Assembly: GCA_046538375.1 (NCBI GenBank)
Contig: JBKHJA010000024.1
Location: 1-25,510 of the forward strand
Source: JBKHJA01 sp046538375
Lineage (GTDB): Bacteria > Acidobacteriota > Aminicenantia > Aminicenantales > Aminicenantaceae
Length of the DNA stretch: 25,510 nt
Reading direction: 5' to 3'
Each line of letters starts with the position of its first letter. Within the stretch, counting starts at the first letter, position 1. Shown piece by piece: positions 6,835 through 15,463 of this stretch. The translations under genes were made by a program, and so were the position numbers. The notes beneath the pieces were generated by a model. That model was not told the origin of the DNA, did no database searches, and saw only the letters and a program-made list of their open reading frames with translations.

Positions 6835-8775
6835 TTACATACGGAGAATGAGTCTCACCATCACGCTCACCACAATGGCTACGCTGATATTCAGAGCCAT
6901 AGAAATAAAGGCAATTTTCTTTCCTATTTCCTTCCACAGGATGGCCACTGTGGAAAGGCAGGGAATAAAAAAGCTCACGAACACGGTGAACACTATAATT
7001 TGCTGCTGGGAAACAACGGTCATCAAGTTCTGGTAATTGACTCCCAGGGCCTGGAGCATCATGATCAGGGAAAGCTCTTTCCGTAAGAAGCCAAAAATGA
7101 GGGTTACCCCCAGCTCTTGGGGCAGTCCCAATCCTTTGCTCACCAGAGGAGAGAGAATGATATTTATGAATTTATCAAAATTTAAAAACTGCAGCACCCC
7201 CAGCACCACACTCCCAGCAATCAGAATAGGCCAGGCAAATTTCAGAAAAGATTTGAGCTGGAAATAGGTTTTTCTCAGCATGGTGCTCAACGAAGGTATC
7301 TTTAAAGAAGGAATTTCCAGGATCAAACCTGGTGAAGGAGTTTTAAAAAAAAGAGAGATGGTCCGGCCCAGCAGAGCCACCAGACCTATATTGAACGCGT
7401 AAAAGGCCAAAGCCCAGAGCGGCCCTAAATAAAAAGCCACCAAAGCCAGGATGATGGTGGTCCTGGCCGAACAAGGGATAAAAGGAATAAGGAGGGCAGT
7501 GATGATACGGTCTCTCCGGGATTCCAAAATCCGAGTAGAGACAACAGCCGGGACATTGCAGCCAAAGCCCAGGATAAACAGAGAAATAGATTTACCATGA
7601 AGTCCTATCCGGTGCATGAATGTATCCATCAAAAATCCGGCCCGCGCCAGATAGCCGACATCCTCAAGCAGGGACATCAAAAAAAGCAGGGGAATAAAAT
7701 AGGGCAAAACAATGGCCACTCCGCCTCCCACTCCCTGGATAAAGCCATCTGCTATGTAGAAATAGAAGCTTGAACCCAGCTTTGTGGAAAGATAATATCT
7801 GAGGCTGTTCAGGGGGTCGAGAAGAAGCTCTTCGATGGGACTTCCTATTTTAAAAATAATGAAGAAAAACCCCAAAAAAACGGCCAGCAGGACCAAGTAG
7901 CCCAGAAGGGGATGCATGATGATGTCATCGGCTTTATCCAGCCAGCTGACTCTTTTTCCCCTCTTGACCACAGTACTTCTTTCAAAAAACTTGAAGGCCA
8001 AGTGATGCCTTTGCGCAGCGATCACTTCATAGGCCGGGGCGTTGTGCATCCTTTCCAGATCACTCCTGACTTTGTCCAGGGACTTCTTTAAACCAGGATT
8101 GATCTCTCTCAGCATCCTGTTGAAAAGCAGTCTCCCCGCTTCGATCATTTTTATAGCCGTAAATCTCTTGTTTCCCACTACAGGAAATTCCGGGGGGAAT
8201 TCATCTTCCAACTGTTCAATTTTGTCCTCCACATCTTTTGACCATTTTATGAAGGAAGGCGTGCTTCCTCTCCCTAAAGTATGGAGGGCTTTCTCCAGCA
8301 GCTCTTTGACTCCCCGGCCACGGGAAGCGATGGTTAAGACAATGGGGACACCCAGAAATTTTTCTAGTTTTTTTATATCAATCTCCAATCCCTTTTTTTC
8401 TGCTAGATCAGCCATATTCAAGGCAACAATCATGGGGTATCCCAACTCGATGAGTTCGAGGGTCAGCTCCAGGCTCCGGCCTAGGATGGAAGCATCCATG
8501 ATGTTGACGATCAGGTCCGGCTTTTCCAAGAAAAGATGGGTCAAAACCACTCTCTCGCTTGGATCGGCTGGATTCAGGGAATAGGTGCCGGGAAGGTCGA
8601 TGATGTTCAGTATTCGCCCCCCCACATTGACTTTACTGTGGGTATGTTTGACCGTGGTGCCCGGAAAATTCGATGTCTGGGCTTTGAGGCCAGCTATGGC
8701 ATTAAACAGGGTACTCTTACCGCAATTGGGTTGCCCGATAAAGACGACATCTGGAAATCTATTTTCTTTTGTCAA
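6835..8775 (-). CDS. feoB: Ferrous iron transport protein B
   Basis: FeoB is the GTPase-coupled inner-membrane importer of Fe(II), used mainly under low oxygen. The 646-residue protein has an N-terminal G domain with GQPNCGKST at 14-22 (G1), the switch threonine in FPGTTVKH, DLPGTYS (G3) and NMAD (G4). A helical GDI-like region follows, then a membrane domain of several helices with the two Gate regions (LGFGCNVPAVVSTRILESRRDR and the later SPLVSKGLGL part). The start is TTG at 8775, overlapping the end of feoA by 17 bases with no clear ribosome-binding site, suggesting coupling to feoA translation. It lies at the short end of the family. No feoC is visible after it. Confidence 0.97.
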   Translation of the reverse strand: MTKENRFPDVVFIGQPNCGKSTLFNAIAGLKAQTSNFPGTTVKHTHSKVNVGGRILNIIDLPGTYSLNPADPSERVVLTHLFLEKPDLIVNIMDASILGRSLELTLELIELGYPMIVALNMADLAEKKGLEIDIKKLEKFLGVPIVLTIASRGRGVKELLEKALHTLGRGSTPSFIKWSKDVEDKIEQLEDEFPPEFPVVGNKRFTAIKMIEAGRLLFNRMLREINPGLKKSLDKVRSDLERMHNAPAYEVIAAQRHHLAFKFFERSTVVKRGKRVSWLDKADDIIMHPLLGYLVLLAVFLGFFFIIFKIGSPIEELLLDPLNSLRYYLSTKLGSSFYFYIADGFIQGVGGGVAIVLPYFIPLLFLMSLLEDVGYLARAGFLMDTFMHRIGLHGKSISLFILGFGCNVPAVVSTRILESRRDRIITALLIPFIPCSARTTIILALVAFYLGPLWALAFYAFNIGLVALLGRTISLFFKTPSPGLILEIPSLKIPSLSTMLRKTYFQLKSFLKFAWPILIAGSVVLGVLQFLNFDKFINIILSPLVSKGLGLPQELGVTLIFGFLRKELSLIMMLQALGVNYQNLMTVVSQQQIIVFTVFVSFFIPCLSTVAILWKEIGKKIAFISMALNISVAIVVSVMVRLILRM

Positions 8776-9004
8776 TTATTTCTACCATAATCTTTTGAGC
8801 AATTCCCCGACCCAAAGCCACAGATGTATCTGAGGTTACATCTCTGATCAGCACTGGACCGCGCAGAATACTGCGGGAATCCAGTTCAACGATATCATTC
8901 TTGTGGAAGCCTAAAGCCAGCAATCTCCTGCGCACCCCATGACCGCCCATAAAATCCACAATCTTTAAAGGTGTATCAACAGGAGCACGAATTAAACTTA
9001 TCAT
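8759..9004 (-). CDS. feoA: Ferrous iron transport protein A
   Basis: FeoA is a small SH3-like cytoplasmic protein that supports FeoB-mediated Fe(II) uptake. The 81-residue product starts at the ATG at 9004, chosen because GGAGG lies just upstream. A TTG at 9031 would extend it by nine residues without that support. The FeoA core is clear: GGHGVRRRLLALGFHKNDIVEL followed by a PVLIRDVTSDTSVALGRGIAQKIMVE strand. It overlaps feoB by 17 bases and is the first gene of a two-gene operon. I could not identify a convincing iron-responsive operator upstream. Confidence 0.95.
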   Translation of the reverse strand: MISLIRAPVDTPLKIVDFMGGHGVRRRLLALGFHKNDIVELDSRSILRGPVLIRDVTSDTSVALGRGIAQKIMVEIIDKRK

Positions 9005-9357
9005 TTTCCTCCGACAATTGTCCTTTCTCAAAGACTGAGAAGATTTTCTAAAAGAAATTTACAGTTGATGATAAAAAAAGAAGAGAAGAAAATCAACACC
9101 TTTTCCTTTCTGCAGCCATCCTTATGTGTAGGGTCCCTCAATTCTTTTTAGTCCAGGGTGAGGGGAAATGTCTGGCGGAAATACTTCAAGCCTGAATTTC
9201 AGCCCTTATCATTTCGTTTTGTGTTTAATTTCTTCCTCATGGAGAAATTGCGTTACGTCCATACAAAAATTGGGTGGACTCCGGTCCTCATCCAGAATAA
9301 CAATGTTTTCGGGAATGGTGAAAGCAAGAATACGAAAATGGGAACGCCATATTGTGG
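9005..9357. other. Intergenic stretch upstream of feoA, mostly empty
   Basis: This stretch of about 350 bases lies between the feoA start and the end of the GT87-like gene. It must hold the feoAB promoter on the minus strand, but no consensus pair stands out. A loose dyad (TTTTCT AAA AGAAAT, about 9044-9058) could be an operator, without strong support. On the minus strand the frame 9370-9209 stays open for 53 codons with an ordinary-looking composition (e.g. IPENIVILDEDRSPPNF), but it has no start codon. It may be a gene remnant or chance. Confidence 0.4.
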
Positions 9358-10506
9358 TTAGGTGAAGCGCTTAAGTCTGGAATAAAAAAGACAAAACAGG
9401 ATGATCAAATGATTCATGGCCACCAGAGAATAGTGAGTGTAGAATCGAAACACCTCTTTTCCCAATACCTCCCTGAGGCTGGCTCCGATAATGACAAAAT
9501 CAGCAATCAAAATATATCTTAGGACCCGAGGAAACCTGCCGAGAAGACTTAACAAAAGAATCACCGCCAGAAAGGAATAAAGGTAGTTGTAGTACCAGCC
9601 GAGAGGAGAGAAAAGAGGAATCAAGATGAGCAAAAAAGAAAATTCAAGCACTTCCGGATCTCTCACCTCCGCTTTCCTGGCTTTCAGCATCATCCACAAG
9701 AATACAACCCCCACTACGAGCAGAACGGCTGCCGTGAAAATCAAGGCCAGCTCTGCTTTCCCGGGGGGAGTAATCTTCAAGAAAAAGGCCAGCAAGGAAG
9801 AATTATCATAGGTATCAAGAAGACCGGGAGTGGATATGGACAGGGTCTGCAGCCACTCTTTCAACACTTCCCTACTCCCTTTAAACCCATAAAACAGCAC
9901 TGGTGAAAGAAAACCTAAGATCACTGTAATTGACCCCGCAGCTATCAATTTCATCCTTTTCTTAAGGATAAAATAAGGGAAAAACACCAATCCATAAGGC
10001 TTAAAAAAGAGCGAAAATCCCCAAAACAGCCCTCCTACTATCTCATTTTTTTTTAGGACAGCCTGGAGAAGAACCACAAACAAAAAGATGATAAAAATAT
10101 TCACCTGCCCCAGTTCTATTTCACGAGCGGAAAACTTGAGCAGGATGAGGAAGGAAAAAAGGATGACTGTTCCTTTTGGCTTTTGTTTTGAGGGGAGAAG
10201 ATCATAGGAAAAACTCAAAACGAAAAACAAAAGGATGAGCTCCAAAAGATACCAGAGGAACTTTGCTGTTTCATAAGGAAATAGAGTGAAAAAGGAAAAG
10301 AATACTGCTGATACAGGAGAATATTTGTACTGCATGTGACCATCAGCTGTCCGGTAGAGGATTTCTCCATCCATGATTCTTTGGCCGCCTTGATAGCACA
10401 CAGCGAAATCCGACATGTCCTTTTTTACCCAGAAAAAATAAATAATAAGGAAGACCAAAACCAGAAGAATGACCAGGAGATTATTTCTCGTTTTCTTTGA
10501 GATCAT
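9358..10506 (-). CDS. GT87-like (DUF2029) membrane glycosyltransferase
   Basis: This 382-residue, very hydrophobic protein has about nine to ten predicted membrane helices. The segment after the first helix, DFAVCYQGGQRIMDGEILYR followed by YKYSPV, matches the DUF2029/GT87 family. Those enzymes, such as the mycobacterial mannosyltransferase PimE, transfer sugars from polyprenyl-phosphate donors on the outer face of the inner membrane. Further support is the ELGQVNIFIIFL and FSLFFKPYGLVFFP pattern typical of the family. Donor and acceptor cannot be told from sequence. The ATG at 10506 lacks a good ribosome-binding site, but a TTGACA/TAGGTT promoter lies about 40 bases upstream. It stands alone, divergent from secA, and is flanked by an 11-bp inverted repeat (9356-9366 and 10535-10545). 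Confidence 0.82.
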   Translation of the reverse strand: MISKKTRNNLLVILLVLVFLIIYFFWVKKDMSDFAVCYQGGQRIMDGEILYRTADGHMQYKYSPVSAVFFSFFTLFPYETAKFLWYLLELILLFFVLSFSYDLLPSKQKPKGTVILFSFLILLKFSAREIELGQVNIFIIFLFVVLLQAVLKKNEIVGGLFWGFSLFFKPYGLVFFPYFILKKRMKLIAAGSITVILGFLSPVLFYGFKGSREVLKEWLQTLSISTPGLLDTYDNSSLLAFFLKITPPGKAELALIFTAAVLLVVGVVFLWMMLKARKAEVRDPEVLEFSFLLILIPLFSPLGWYYNYLYSFLAVILLLSLLGRFPRVLRYILIADFVIIGASLREVLGKEVFRFYTHYSLVAMNHLIILFCLFYSRLKRFT

Positions 10507-10541
10507 CGACCGGCTCTACCAGAGAAATCGTGGTTTCACCT

Positions 10542-10570
10542 AACCTATAAGATAATTCCGATTCTGTCAA
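10542..10570 (-). promoter_or_regulatory. Promoter of the GT87-like gene
   Basis: On the minus strand TTGACA (10570-10565) and TAGGTT (10547-10542) are spaced by 17 bp. The predicted leader is about 30 bases long. The -10 box lies inside one arm of the inverted repeat flanking the gene. Confidence 0.6.
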
Positions 10571-10601
10571 TTTGAAAAATAACGGTGCGCTTCCTTGCTC
10601 A

Positions 10602-10630
10602 TTGACACGGCATAGCCTTTTTGTTACAAA
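10602..10630 (+). promoter_or_regulatory. Promoter of secA, placed for a leaderless mRNA
   Basis: TTGACA at 10602-10607 and TACAAA at 10625-10630 are separated by 17 bp. The preferred secA ATG is at 10639, 8 bases after the -10 box, so transcription should begin within a base or two of the start codon. No ribosome-binding site is present. Confidence 0.65.
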
Positions 10631-10638
10631 ATATTCAA

Positions 10639-13245
10639 ATGTATAAACTGCTGATACGAAAAATATTCGGCACTAAAAACGAAAGAGATCTGAAAAGATT
10701 TCAACCCTACGTGGCGGCTATCAACGAGCTGGAACCAAAAATTCAAAAAATGACCAATGACCAACTCCGCTCCAAGACCGGGGAATTCAAACAGAAATTG
10801 GAGCAGGGAGCTTCTCCAGAAGATATTCTGATCGAAGCCTTCGCCGTGGTCAGAGAAGCAGGAAAACGGACCATAAACATGCGCCACTTCGATGTCCAAC
10901 TGCTGGGGGGAGTGGTCCTCCATCAAGGCAGGATTGCGGAGATGAAAACCGGCGAGGGGAAAACCCTGGTGGCCACCCTGCCCGCCTATCTCAACGCTCT
11001 GGAAGGAAAAGGCGTTCACATTGTCACGGTGAATGATTATCTGGCCCGCAGAGATACAGAGTGGATGGGACCTATTTATCATCTTTTAAACATGGAGGTG
11101 GGAACCATCCAGCATGAGATGCCAGACCAGGAAAGAAAAGAGGCCTACAGAAAAGATATCACTTACGGCACCAACAACGAATTCGGTTTCGATTTCCTGC
11201 GCGATAACATGAAATTCCGCCTCTCCGACCTGGTGCAAAAGGAACACCACTATGCCATCCTCGACGAAGTGGACAGCATCCTCATCGATGAAGCCCGAAC
11301 TCCTCTGATCATTTCTGGCCCCACTGAAGAATCCACCACATTCTATTACCGGGTGGACAATCTGGTGCGCCGCCTCCGCAAGAATAAACATTTCCAGGTG
11401 GATGAAAAAACCAGAACAGTGGTTCTTACTGAAGAAGGAGTTTCCCAGGCGGAGAATTTCCTTAAAGTCAAAAACTTGTACGATCTGGCCCATATGGACC
11501 AGATCCATCATATCAACCAATCCTTAAAAGCCCACTATCTGTTCAGAAAAGATGTGGACTACATGGTCAAAGACGGCAAGGTGATCATCGTGGATGAATT
11601 CACCGGCCGATTGATGCCCGGGCGGCGTTACAGCGATGGCCTTCACCAGGCTCTGGAGGCCAAAGAAAAGGTGAGGATTGAAGAAGAATACCAGACCCTG
11701 GCCTCCATCACCTTCCAGAATTATTTCAGGATGTATCAGAAGCTGGCCGGGATGACCGGGACAGCAGAAACAGAGGCCACTGAATTCCAATCTCTCTACG
11801 ACCTGGACGTGGTGGTCGTTCCCACCAACAAGCCTCTCGTCCGGTATGAATATCCCGATGTTGTTTACCGAACAGCCGGAGAGAAATGGAATGCGGTGGT
11901 GGACGAAATTACGGAGAATAACGAGAAGGGGCGTCCGGTGCTGGTGGGAACCATCTCCATCGAAAACTCCGAACATCTCAGCTCCCTGTTGAGAAAAAAA
12001 GGGATAAAACATGTGGTTTTGAATGCCAAATATCATGAGATGGAGGCCAAGATTATCGCTCAGGCAGGAAGGATCGGAGCAGTGACCATCGCCACCAACA
12101 TGGCTGGCAGAGGCGTGGACATCCTTCTGGGCGGGAACCCGGAGTATTTGGCCACAGAACATCTGAAAAAGAAAGGAATTGACTCCCAAGAAGCCTCCCC
12201 GGAACAGCGGGAAAGGGCCCTGGCCGAGGCAAAAAAGATCACTGGAATGGAACATAACAAAGTGGTGGATCTCAACGGCCTGCACATCATCGGTACCGAA
12301 CGTCATGAGGCCCGAAGAATCGACAATCAGCTCAGGGGCCGAGCCGGAAGGCAGGGAGACCCTGGCGCATCCCGGTTTTACCTTTCCTTAGAAGACGACC
12401 TGATGCGGATATTCGGCAGCGACAGAATTTCCGGTTTGATGTCCAGGATCGGGATGGAAGAAGGGACTCCTATTCAACACAAAATGGTCACCAGAGCCAT
12501 AGAAAGAGCCCAAAAGCAGGTGGAATCGCAAAATTTTTCCATCCGCAAGCACCTGCTGGAATATGACGATGTGATGGGCAAGCAGAGGGAAAGCATCTAT
12601 TCCCAAAGAAAAGAAATTCTCAGCGGAAAGGACATGAAAGATCATATCCAGGAGCTGATCGTCACTCTGGTGGATTGGCTCATGGATACCCATGTGGCCA
12701 AAGAAAAGTCGCCCGAGGATTGGGATACAGAAGGATTCAACAAAGCTGTAGCCGCTCAGTTCGGCCTGGACCTGGGGGAATTGGGAATAGACTGGGACAC
12801 CATAAACTTCGATGAATTGAGAGAAAAGATCCTCCATGAGCTGAGAGATTTTTATGAGGAAAAAGAAAAGATCATCGGCGCTGACCAGATGAGAGAATTT
12901 GAGAGAGTGATCATGCTTCAGATCATAGATTCGCAGTGGAAAGATCATCTCCTGGCCATGGACTATCTTAAGGAAGGAATAGGCCTCAGGGGATACGGCC
13001 AGAGAGATCCTCTGGTTGAATACAAAAAGGAAAGCTATGATATGTTTCAGGCGATGATGGACAGAATCGAGGAACAGAGCATCCGCTATCTTTATCTTCT
13101 CCACCCCATAGTAGAAGAAGAAATGCCTGAAAGAAAAGAACAACCGCTTTATTACCAGCGTGCCCAAAGCGGCCCCACCTTCAGAACCAAGAAAGCAAGA
13201 TCTGTGATCCCCAAAAAGAGAAAAAAGAAAAAAAAGAGAAGATGA
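10639..13245 (+). CDS. secA: Protein translocase subunit SecA
   Basis: SecA is the ATPase motor that pushes unfolded secretory proteins through SecYEG. The 868-residue protein has the Walker A region MKTGEGKTLVATLPAYLNAL, the conserved TVNDYLARRD and GFDFLRDNM, the Walker B box DEVDS with ILIDEARTPLIISG, the preprotein cross-linking domain, and the second nucleotide-binding fold (TNMAGRGVDI, QLRGRAGRQGDPG). A helical scaffold and wing region follow. The usual C-terminal zinc-binding SEC-C motif is missing; the protein ends in a tail of about 18 residues made mostly of Lys and Arg. The ATG at 10639 is preferred over a TTG at 10621 because the family begins close to KLLIRKIFGTKNERDLKR and the TTG lies within the -10 region. 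guaB follows after 9 bases. Confidence 0.98.
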   Translation: MYKLLIRKIFGTKNERDLKRFQPYVAAINELEPKIQKMTNDQLRSKTGEFKQKLEQGASPEDILIEAFAVVREAGKRTINMRHFDVQLLGGVVLHQGRIAEMKTGEGKTLVATLPAYLNALEGKGVHIVTVNDYLARRDTEWMGPIYHLLNMEVGTIQHEMPDQERKEAYRKDITYGTNNEFGFDFLRDNMKFRLSDLVQKEHHYAILDEVDSILIDEARTPLIISGPTEESTTFYYRVDNLVRRLRKNKHFQVDEKTRTVVLTEEGVSQAENFLKVKNLYDLAHMDQIHHINQSLKAHYLFRKDVDYMVKDGKVIIVDEFTGRLMPGRRYSDGLHQALEAKEKVRIEEEYQTLASITFQNYFRMYQKLAGMTGTAETEATEFQSLYDLDVVVVPTNKPLVRYEYPDVVYRTAGEKWNAVVDEITENNEKGRPVLVGTISIENSEHLSSLLRKKGIKHVVLNAKYHEMEAKIIAQAGRIGAVTIATNMAGRGVDILLGGNPEYLATEHLKKKGIDSQEASPEQRERALAEAKKITGMEHNKVVDLNGLHIIGTERHEARRIDNQLRGRAGRQGDPGASRFYLSLEDDLMRIFGSDRISGLMSRIGMEEGTPIQHKMVTRAIERAQKQVESQNFSIRKHLLEYDDVMGKQRESIYSQRKEILSGKDMKDHIQELIVTLVDWLMDTHVAKEKSPEDWDTEGFNKAVAAQFGLDLGELGIDWDTINFDELREKILHELRDFYEEKEKIIGADQMREFERVIMLQIIDSQWKDHLLAMDYLKEGIGLRGYGQRDPLVEYKKESYDMFQAMMDRIEEQSIRYLYLLHPIVEEEMPERKEQPLYYQRAQSGPTFRTKKARSVIPKKRKKKKKRR

Positions 13246-13254
13246 GGGAGAAAA

Positions 13255-14718
13255 ATGTTAAATCAAAACATAAAGGAAGGTTTGACCTTTGATGATGTCC
13301 TGGTCCTCCCAGCCAAAACCGATGTGATTCCCTCCCAGGCGGATGTCTCCACCATGTTAAGCCGCCATATTCCCCTCAATATTCCTATCATCAGTTCGGC
13401 CATGGATACGGTGACCGAATCCAAGACCGCCATCGCCCTGGCCCAACAGGGAGGAATCGGGATCATTCACCGCAATATGTCTATTGCTTCCCAGGCTGAA
13501 GAAGTGGACAAGGTCAAACGCCATGAAAGCGGAATGATCGTTGATCCCATCACGGTGAGACCCCACAATAAAATTTTCGAAGCCAAGGAAGTGATGAGAA
13601 AACACAAAATTTCTGGCCTGCCCATCACTGATGAAAGCAATAAACTGGTGGGAATTCTGACCAACAGGGATATTCGTTTTGAAACCCGGCTTAACCTAAC
13701 CATAGCCAAGGTGATGACCAAGGACTTGGTCACTGTCCCTGTGGGGACTTCCCTCAAAGAAGCAGAACAGCTTTTCCATAAGCACAAAATAGAAAAAATA
13801 TTGATGGTGGACGAAAAATTCCACCTCAAAGGATTGATCACCTATAAGGATATCCTCAAGAGAATCCAATATCCCTATGCGTCCAAAGATAAATTTGGCA
13901 GGTTGAGGGTGGGAGCAGCGGTGGGAGTGGCAGAAGAATCACTGGAAAGGGCCAGAGCTCTGATCAAGGCCAAGGTGGACGTGCTGATCGTGGATACAGC
14001 CCACGGCCATTCCAAGAGGGTGCTGGATACAGTCAGAATGCTGAAGAAAGAATTTCCTGCCCAAGAACTGATTGCCGGAAACGTTGCCACCTCTCAAGCC
14101 GCCAAAGACCTGTTAGAGCTGGATGTGGATGCGGTCAAAGTGGGTGTAGGCCCTGGATCCATATGCACCACTCGAGTGGTCACTGGAGCAGGTATTCCCC
14201 AGATCACTGCTATCGCAGATGTTTTCAAAGTCACTTCCAGCCGGAACATACCTCTGATTGCCGATGGAGGAATAAAATACTCAGGAGATATCACCAAAGC
14301 CATCGCTGCTGGAGCCAGTTCAGTGATGCTCGGAAATCTGCTGGCTGGAACCGAGGAATCTCCTGGCGAAGTGTTTATCTATCAGGGCCGATCTTACAAA
14401 ACCTACCGAGGCATGGGATCCAAGGAAGCCATGAAAGAAGGAAGCCGGGACCGCTATTTTCAGGATTTCTACACTGACGAAAAAAAGCTGGTCCCAGAAG
14501 GAATTGAAGGAAGAGTCCCCTATAAAGGGAGTGTGGCCCATATCATCCGGATGATGGTGGGGGGATTGAAAGCGGGGATGGGCTACGCCGGCTGCCGCAC
14601 CATCGAAGAGGTTCAGAAGAAAGCTAAATTCATAAAAATTTCTGCCTCCGGAATCAGGGAAAGCCATGTCCACGATGTGGTCATCACCAGAGAAGCCCCC
14701 AATTACCATCTGGAATGA
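13255..14718 (+). CDS. guaB: Inosine-5'-monophosphate dehydrogenase
   Basis: GuaB oxidises IMP to XMP with NAD+, the first committed step of GMP synthesis. The 487-residue protein has the family length. The N-terminal barrel begins with LTFDDVLVLPAKTDV. The inserted pair of CBS domains occupies about 95-205 (MIVDPITVRPHNKI and MTKDLVTVPVGTSL). The catalytic loop GPGSICTTRVV carries the active-site Cys, and DGGIKYSGDITKAIAAGA, GMGSKEAM and the C-terminal flap region follow. The ATG has GAGGGAG just upstream and sits 9 bases after secA. Its stop is one base from the next ATG, so it is co-transcribed with the redox pair downstream. Confidence 0.98.
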   Translation: MLNQNIKEGLTFDDVLVLPAKTDVIPSQADVSTMLSRHIPLNIPIISSAMDTVTESKTAIALAQQGGIGIIHRNMSIASQAEEVDKVKRHESGMIVDPITVRPHNKIFEAKEVMRKHKISGLPITDESNKLVGILTNRDIRFETRLNLTIAKVMTKDLVTVPVGTSLKEAEQLFHKHKIEKILMVDEKFHLKGLITYKDILKRIQYPYASKDKFGRLRVGAAVGVAEESLERARALIKAKVDVLIVDTAHGHSKRVLDTVRMLKKEFPAQELIAGNVATSQAAKDLLELDVDAVKVGVGPGSICTTRVVTGAGIPQITAIADVFKVTSSRNIPLIADGGIKYSGDITKAIAAGASSVMLGNLLAGTEESPGEVFIYQGRSYKTYRGMGSKEAMKEGSRDRYFQDFYTDEKKLVPEGIEGRVPYKGSVAHIIRMMVGGLKAGMGYAGCRTIEEVQKKAKFIKISASGIRESHVHDVVITREAPNYHLE

Positions 14719-14719
14719 T

Positions 14720-15148
14720 ATGAAAGTATTTTGGCGCTGTTTTGTCTGCAACGACATCCATTACGGAGTGAATCCTCCAGAAATCTGTCCTACCTGTGGG
14801 GCCAAAGATGCCTTTGTGGAGATATCTTCAGAGGAAGCCCAAAAAATTACCAGTGTCACCAAGGCTTCCATGGACAGGAAAAAATTCCGCCGGGCCATCG
14901 AGAAATTCACCGAAAAAAATGAATTTCAGGTCAATCCGGACAAAGGTAAAGTCAGCATGCTCCTGGATGGATTGATCAATAACGAAAAAAATCATGGTCT
15001 AAAATACTGTCCCTGCCGGATGATCACCAAGGACTTTGAACAAGACTTAAAACTTGTCTGTCCATGTAATTTTGTTATCCATGAAACTTACAAGGATAAA
15101 GTGGAGGGGGAATGCTGGTGCGGGCTTTTTGTCAGGAGAAAAAAGTGA
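14720..15148 (+). CDS. Rubredoxin-like domain fused to ferredoxin:thioredoxin reductase catalytic subunit
   Basis: This 142-residue protein has two cysteine modules. Residues 7-26 (C7-x2-C10, C23-x2-C26) form a rubredoxin-like metal site. Residues 97-134 carry CPCR (97-100), CPC (114-116) and CWC (132-134), the pattern of the FTR beta subunit. That subunit uses a [4Fe-4S] cluster and an adjacent disulfide to reduce thioredoxin with ferredoxin electrons. By analogy with the Synechocystis enzyme, C97, C114, C116 and C132 would bind the cluster and C99 with C134 would form the redox disulfide; this is inference. The spacing between CPC and CWC is longer than in the cyanobacterial protein. The ATG at 14720 begins the rubredoxin module, one base after the guaB stop. 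The next gene overlaps by four bases and encodes a thioredoxin-like protein, its probable partner. Confidence 0.88.
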   Translation: MKVFWRCFVCNDIHYGVNPPEICPTCGAKDAFVEISSEEAQKITSVTKASMDRKKFRRAIEKFTEKNEFQVNPDKGKVSMLLDGLINNEKNHGLKYCPCRMITKDFEQDLKLVCPCNFVIHETYKDKVEGECWCGLFVRRKK

Positions 15149-15423
15149 GCAAATTTATCATGTTCTGGGCTAGAGAATGTCCTCACTGCAAAAAAATGAT
15201 GCCTGATGTGGAAAAACTGGAAAAAGAAACCGGAATTCAGTTTGAAAAACTTGAAGTCTGGCATAACGAAAAAAATGCCGATTTGATGCGCTCCTACAGA
15301 GATATCATCGCTCCCCGATGCGGGGGGCAGCTTCGTACTCCCACATTTTTCAACACCGAAACCAAAGATGTGATGTGTGGGGAGGTGGAATACCAAAAGC
15401 TTAAACAATGGGCCGCCAAATAA
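15145..15423 (+). CDS. Thioredoxin/glutaredoxin-like protein, probable FTR partner
   Basis: This small 92-residue thioredoxin-fold protein begins with a beta-strand, followed by the active-site motif CPHC at 12-15 (FWARECPHCKKMM). The cis-proline strand RTPTFFN comes later. An additional Cys pair (APRCGG and DVMCGEVEY) lies near the cis-Pro region, which is unusual. The GTG at 15145 is preferred to an ATG at 15112: GTG overlaps the FTR stop as GTGA, has CAGGAG six bases upstream, and gives the normal start of the fold. Co-translation with the FTR-like enzyme suggests that enzyme reduces it. The final disulfide target is unknown. It is the last gene of the secA-guaB-FTR run and faces panD. Confidence 0.85.
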   Translation: MSKFIMFWARECPHCKKMMPDVEKLEKETGIQFEKLEVWHNEKNADLMRSYRDIIAPRCGGQLRTPTFFNTETKDVMCGEVEYQKLKQWAAK

Positions 15424-15463
15424 AAGAAGCAAAAGAAGGAAAAAGAAGGGATCGCATCCAGGA

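Noticed and set aside
9044..9058. Fur- or DtxR-like operator upstream of feoA
   Set aside because: The dyad is short and AT-rich and does not match a known iron box well.
9158..9365. Two overlapping plus-strand ORFs of about 65 codons near the GT87 gene
   Set aside because: No recognisable motif, and both overlap each other in different frames; no ribosome-binding site.
11524..12306. Long minus-strand ORFs opposite secA and uvrB
   Set aside because: They are antisense shadows produced by codon bias in the real genes; the translations have no family features.
15448..15459. GGAT-CGC-ATCC hairpin between the thioredoxin-like gene and panD as terminator
   Set aside because: The stem has only four pairs and the T-rich sequence after it on the minus strand is interrupted.
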